Shown here: piece by piece, positions 6,579 to 10,000 of the stretch
Position numbering within the stretch: position 1 is the first letter of the stretch
Layout: the number at the start of each line of letters is the position of its first letter
Assembly: GCA_009760855.2 (NCBI GenBank)
Contig: WPIO01000056.1
Coordinates: forward strand, 1,897,501 to 1,907,500
Reading direction: 5' to 3'
DNA length: 10,000 nt
Source: Cristatella mucedo
Taxonomy: Eukaryota > Bryozoa > Phylactolaemata > Cristatellidae
Position numbers and translations under genes: made by a program
The notes under the pieces: generated by a model
What the model was told of the DNA's origin: nothing
Database searches by the model: none
The model's input: the letters and a program-made list of their open reading frames with translations, nothing else

Positions 6579-7031
6579 GAGAGGAGAGGGGAGAGGGAGA
6601 GGGGGAGGGGAGAGAGAGAGGGGGAGGGGAGAGGGGGAGGGGGGAGGGGGAGGGGGGGGAGGGGAGGGGGAGGGGAGGGGGAGGGGAGAGGGGAGAGGGA
6701 GAGGGGGAGGGGAGAGGGGGAGGGGAGAGGGGGAGGGGAGAGGGGGGAGGGGAGAGGGGGGGGGGGGAGAGGGGGAGGGGGGAGGGGGGGGGAGAGGGGA
6801 GGGGAGATGGGGAGGGGAGAGGGAGAGGGGGAGGGGAGAGGGGGGGGAGGGGAGGGGAGGGGGAGGGGGAGGGGAGGGGAGAGGGGAGGGGAGAGGGGGA
6901 GGGGAGAGGGGGAGAAGAGAGGGGGAGAGAAGAGGGGGAGAGGAGAGGGGGAGGGGAGAGAGGGAGAGGAGAGGGGGAGAGGAGAGGGGGAGAGGAGAGG
7001 GGGAGAGGAGAGGGAGAGGGGAGAGAAGGAG
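6579..7031 (+). repeat. Homopurine (G/A) tract of about 453 bp
   Basis: The plus strand is pure purine from 6579 to 6807 and from 6809 to 7031, interrupted only by T6808. It consists of G3-G9 runs separated by single A or AGA. Toward its end a 13-bp unit, GGGGGAGAGGAGA, repeats about three times (roughly 6972-7012). Such a tract has many G-quadruplex-compatible segments and mirror-symmetric parts compatible with triplex (H-DNA). The Gly/Arg/Glu-rich plus frames and Pro/Ser/Leu-rich minus frames spanning it are compositional. Confidence 0.95.
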
Positions 7032-7100
7032 CTCCCCCTTCCCGTCGTTCGGGACCGAGCCTGACGACAATCTGCTCCCTTAGCACTCTCAGCCTTCCCT

Positions 7101-7254
<154 letters not shown>

Positions 7255-7691
7255 ACCCTTGCCTTCTCTCACCACCTCGGTCAAACTTGGCTCGGATCGG
7301 CTTGCCTGGGCAGCAGCAGGGCAAGGTTTGAGCCTGTCGTATGCAACCTCTCTCGGCTCAGCAGACAGCCGATAGACAGACAAGTCGCACACGGCAGGCC
7401 ATTGACGCCGGCCACACTGTTCGTGGACAAACGCAGACCATGCTGCTCGAGGGCACGATGCTCCAGCGGGCAACGGCAGCTGCACCGTGCTGCGCAAGCA
7501 CGCGCCAGCCGTCCATGCTGGCTTAGCTACAGGCCGGCAGAGACGCGCTCGTCGAGATGTGGCAGCCAAGTGGCAGGCATCGAGCAGCGTGTGCCTTATC
7601 GTAGCCGTCGGTGTCGACGAGACGAGTGGCGATCGTTACAACTGTACGCATCGATAGAGTACACATCGATATAGCCCGGCCTGCCCCATCA
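7255..7691. other. GC-rich unique DNA, no gene recognised
   Basis: Several overlapping frames are open on both strands, none with recognised motifs. The minus frame here is non-repetitive for about 100 codons before it enters the Arg-Ser repeat. Confidence 0.45.
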
Positions 7692-7739
7692 AGCAGCTGC
7701 TGCTGCTCACAGCAGCAGCAGCTGCTGCTGCTGCTGCTG
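7692..7739. repeat. CTG/CAG foldback: inverted repeat plus (CTG)6
   Basis: AGCAGCTGCTGCTGCT (7692-7707), loop CAC, then its exact reverse complement (7711-7726): 16 perfect pairs. The order is (CTG)3, a short spacer, (CAG)4, (CTG)6 ending at 7739. The (CAG)4 block therefore pairs with CTG on either side. Confidence 0.9.
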
Positions 7740-7740
7740 G

Positions 7741-9004
7741 CAATCGCTGGTGGAAGCCTTTTACTCGTGGCCGCCTTCCGGCGGCGACCGGCAAGCCCTC
7801 GGTCGCTAGAAGGCTTCCCACGATCGCCCTGCATCGGGGCTTGGCTACGCCGTCCTCTCTGGCAGGGCACAGCCGGACAGAGGCTTGCAGCCAAAGCGAG
7901 GCTAGGGAAGGCAGAGCTGGAGACCAATTGACGCTCGGTAGTCGGAAAAGGGCAGAGAGCCTGTGCTGCGTAGCCTATGCTGAAAGGAGGCTACAGCCGG
8001 CGGCGGTGGGCGGCGACGGCTGCCCTCGAGTCTGCAGCAGGCGTTTCGTTTGTTTCCGGCTGTGGCCTGCGAGCAATACAGCCTTGCGACCTTGGTCATC
8101 TTAAAGGGGAGCGAGTCATTGCCGCCGGCAGGTGTGGGGGTAGTGTCGCTGGCTGCTCCTTTGACACTGACCTTGCTCCTTTGATATTGCTAAGAAAGCC
8201 CAAGTAGCCCATGGCAAGTCGGCTGCTTTCCGGGTCCAGAAGGTGTCCGAAGCCTTCTCACAGCCGGCCGGCCAGGGAAAGGTGCCACTGGCTGGCTGAC
8301 CTTTTCTTCCGACAGAAGCAATTTGCCAGCGAGGAAATCCAGCTGCAGCTTGCCCGGCCAGCCAGCCAGTCAGCCATCCAGCCAGCCAGCTAGCAGTTCT
8401 CGGCCCAGGCCGAAACTGAATGCTTATGCTGACTGCTCAGGCTGTCTTGGGCTCCGGAAGGGACGGCCGGCTGGTGGGCCGGCTCGAGGTTGCAGCCGCT
8501 GCTGTCGGAACTGCACGCAGGTGGCGCTGCCGTCGAGCACTCGGCTTTGGCAATCGGCTCAGGTCTGCCGAGCGCTGGGCCAGCTTCTAATCACTTCACC
8601 GACCTTATCGAGTGTGCGCGGAGGAGATAGCAGAAGATTGAGCAGTCGCAGACGGCCTGTGCAGCCTGGCGTTGTGCCTGCGAGTAGTCGCTGCCCTGGC
8701 GAGCCAATCACCTACGAGGCAGCGGCCACCGACGAACTAACGGATGGACTGATGGCAGCTTTGCATGCAGAAAAGCAAGACCCTGTGAACTCAAGAGGTC
8801 TCGGTTAATTATGGCTGGCTGCATTTTGAGGCCGCCCCAGCAAAGGGAATCAAGTTTCGACTTGCAGCAGTCTGAAGCGGCGAAGCTAGCGCCAAAGGAG
8901 CCACTTCCGTTGGAATGGGGCCGATGACCGATGTGGCATGGTGCACGGCTTCACAGGTCAACCCTCGACCACGTCCGGGGACCGTAGAGACTTCCGGATC
9001 TAGC
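7741..9004. other. GC-rich, CpG-containing DNA; no gene recognised
   Basis: The longest open stretch is plus 8194-8808 (205 codons), without an early ATG. Part of it is a translation of the CCAG repeat. An acceptor-like CCTTTTCTTCCGACAG ends at 8315. Its last 40 codons (near CPGEPITYEAAATDELTDG) look the most protein-like, but no family is recognised. Several GC-rich frames overlap here, as expected by chance. Confidence 0.4.
8357..8391. repeat. Imperfect (CCAG)n microsatellite
   Basis: CCAG tetramers with two variant units (CAGT, CCAT) over about 35 bp. Confidence 0.8.
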
Positions 9005-9036
9005 GGCCGTAGCAGGCTTAGGCCGTAGCAGGCTTA
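9005..9036. repeat. Perfect 16-bp tandem duplication
   Basis: GGCCGTAGCAGGCTTA occurs at 9005-9020 and immediately again at 9021-9036 with no difference. It lies about 140 bp before the first LINE-like sequence. Confidence 0.9.
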
Positions 9037-9173
9037 GTGGACCTAGCGTACCGTTGAGGTTTTAGCAAAAAGCTCAAAAGCTCGTGGGTCGAGAAAATAG
9101 CACCGACGAGTGTTGCACCCAGCGGTGCTTTGTTTGGCATTTTCAATGTATTACTTTGCAGATTCGTTGGCTA
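9037..9173. other. Flank of the LINE copy, boundary unclear
   Basis: No LINE motif is recognised before about 9174. The element may start here as a 5'-truncated copy or continue as unrecognisably degraded endonuclease sequence. Confidence 0.4.
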
Positions 9174-10000
9174 GACCCCCTTGCTTCCGACTCAGCTTTG
9201 CTTGTTCTCTCCGGTACATGCATCGTCTCGAGTCTCGAGTGGCCAAAGTCTCGATGCCTCTTTATGGACATGAAGGCCTTCTTGATCTGCACCCAGACTC
9301 TACCGACAGCCTCGATACCCTCACTGATGCAGTGAACATGACACTCAGGAGTGCTCTTGACAAGCATGCTCCCGCTCATTCTATCCATGTACAGAGTCGT
9401 GGATATTCCTGTCAATTTACAAAAGAACTCCTAAAGATGCGCCGGGTTTTTGCGCAGGCTTGAACGTCGTTTCTATAAAACGAGGTCTGATGCAGATCTA
9501 GTCAATTTCAAAGAATTCCTTCGAGATTACACCCGGAAGCTTAAAAAGGTAAGGCTTCTTTTTTCACTCGAAAACTAAATTCCTGCCAGTCGGACCCAAA
9601 ACAGATTTATAAGACAGTAAACAACTTACTGGCCAATGCTGAGAGGTCTGACTCCCCAGATATTAATGGCTCAGCAGACAAGTTTTCATCCTTCTTTAGT
9701 GAAAAAATTGTGCACATTCGTACCTCGATAAAGCCCCCTCCAAGTAAAGCAATTGTGGAATCACAACCTGTGGCCTTCTTTAAAAGGTTTTCCGAGGTTT
9801 CTGCATGCAATGTGGCTCAGCTCCACAGTCAAATCCGCCTATTTTCAGCTTCATAACATTGCTAAAATGCGGGCTTGTTTAGATAAAGATACCACGTCCA
9901 AGTTGGTCCACGCATTCGTGACATCCCGTCTCGACTTCTGCAACTCACTGCTTACTGGCCTACCAGCATGTGCGATCAGGCGATTGCAGCTGGTGCAAAA
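9174..10000 (+). pseudogene. L2-like LINE ORF2 with RT core deleted, partial at window end
   Basis: ORF2 of CR1/L2-type LINEs encodes an APE-type endonuclease and a reverse transcriptase that copies the element's RNA at a nicked target. Visible blocks in order: a probable endonuclease end, DPLASDSALLVLSG (9174-9215), where family members have an SDH motif; a linker with TLRSALDKHAPAH (about 9340-9378) and TKELLKMRR; RRLERRF, FKEFLRDYTRKLKK (9456-9548); IYKTVNNLLA, SSFFSEKIVHIRTSI (about 9605-9730); FFKRFSEVSACNVAQL. It then passes directly to TVKSAYFQLHNIAKMR and LVHAFVTSRLDFCNSLLTG (9825-9960), which in intact relatives follows the reverse transcriptase core. No FxDD active site or other core motif lies between. 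Frame changes occur at T9447-9451 and T9559-9564. The 5' boundary is unclear, and the copy continues past the window. Confidence 0.8.

Noticed and set aside
6433-7083. Long plus-strand frame rich in Gly, Arg and Glu (216 codons)
   Set aside because: It begins at TTG, and most of it is a direct translation of the homopurine tract, where all purine codons avoid most stops.
8194-8808. 205-codon plus-strand stop-free stretch
   Set aside because: There is no early ATG, part of it is a CCAG repeat, the background is GC-rich with other overlapping open frames, and no family is recognised.

Overview
The window looks like nuclear, non-coding DNA of an animal, most likely an invertebrate. It holds broken copies of a CR1-superfamily (L2-like) LINE, many micro- and minisatellites, intron-like polypyrimidine tracts, and no compact operon-style genes. 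No complete host gene, rRNA or CRISPR array is recognisable. The open frames elsewhere are mostly by-products of GC-rich or repetitive DNA. The species cannot be named from sequence alone.

Layout. Bases 300-815 (minus strand) hold a 5'-truncated LINE fragment: the end of ORF2, a 3'UTR with an internal duplication, and an AT-rich tail. A second, 76-bp LINE tail is inserted inside its reading frame. Bases 900-2650 are a run of tandem repeats: a 34-bp repeat, a 14-unit 12-bp minisatellite, a CA/CG tract, CTG and CAG tracts, a triplicated 15-mer carrying TGACGTAA, a G11 run and a perfect 38-bp palindrome. Bases 2650-4650 are mostly featureless, with one orphan LINE tail at 3549-3635 (plus) and a pyrimidine-rich stretch. 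Bases 4195-5284 hold five CACGTG E-boxes, a CAGA microsatellite and one splice-bounded candidate exon. A weak tRNA-like (SINE) head lies at 5613-5674, and a second perfect 38-bp palindrome at 5950-5987.

From 6579 to 7254 comes a dominant low-complexity block: about 453 bp of homopurine with one interruption, then 25 perfect copies of a TCCTGC hexamer. A CTG/CAG foldback follows at 7692-7739. Bases 7741-9004 are GC-rich without a recognisable gene. From about 9174 to the window edge lies a second, larger LINE copy (plus strand). It keeps the endonuclease-RT linker and the post-RT segment, but the whole catalytic reverse-transcriptase core between them is missing, and it has frameshifts at T runs.

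No genes here can be said to work together. The main content is retrotransposon decay, including a nested insertion whose empty site can be reconstructed, and unusual non-B-DNA-forming sequence. The best leads are the nested LINE insertion, the two palindromes of identical geometry, the homopurine/hexamer block, and the bZIP and E-box clusters.
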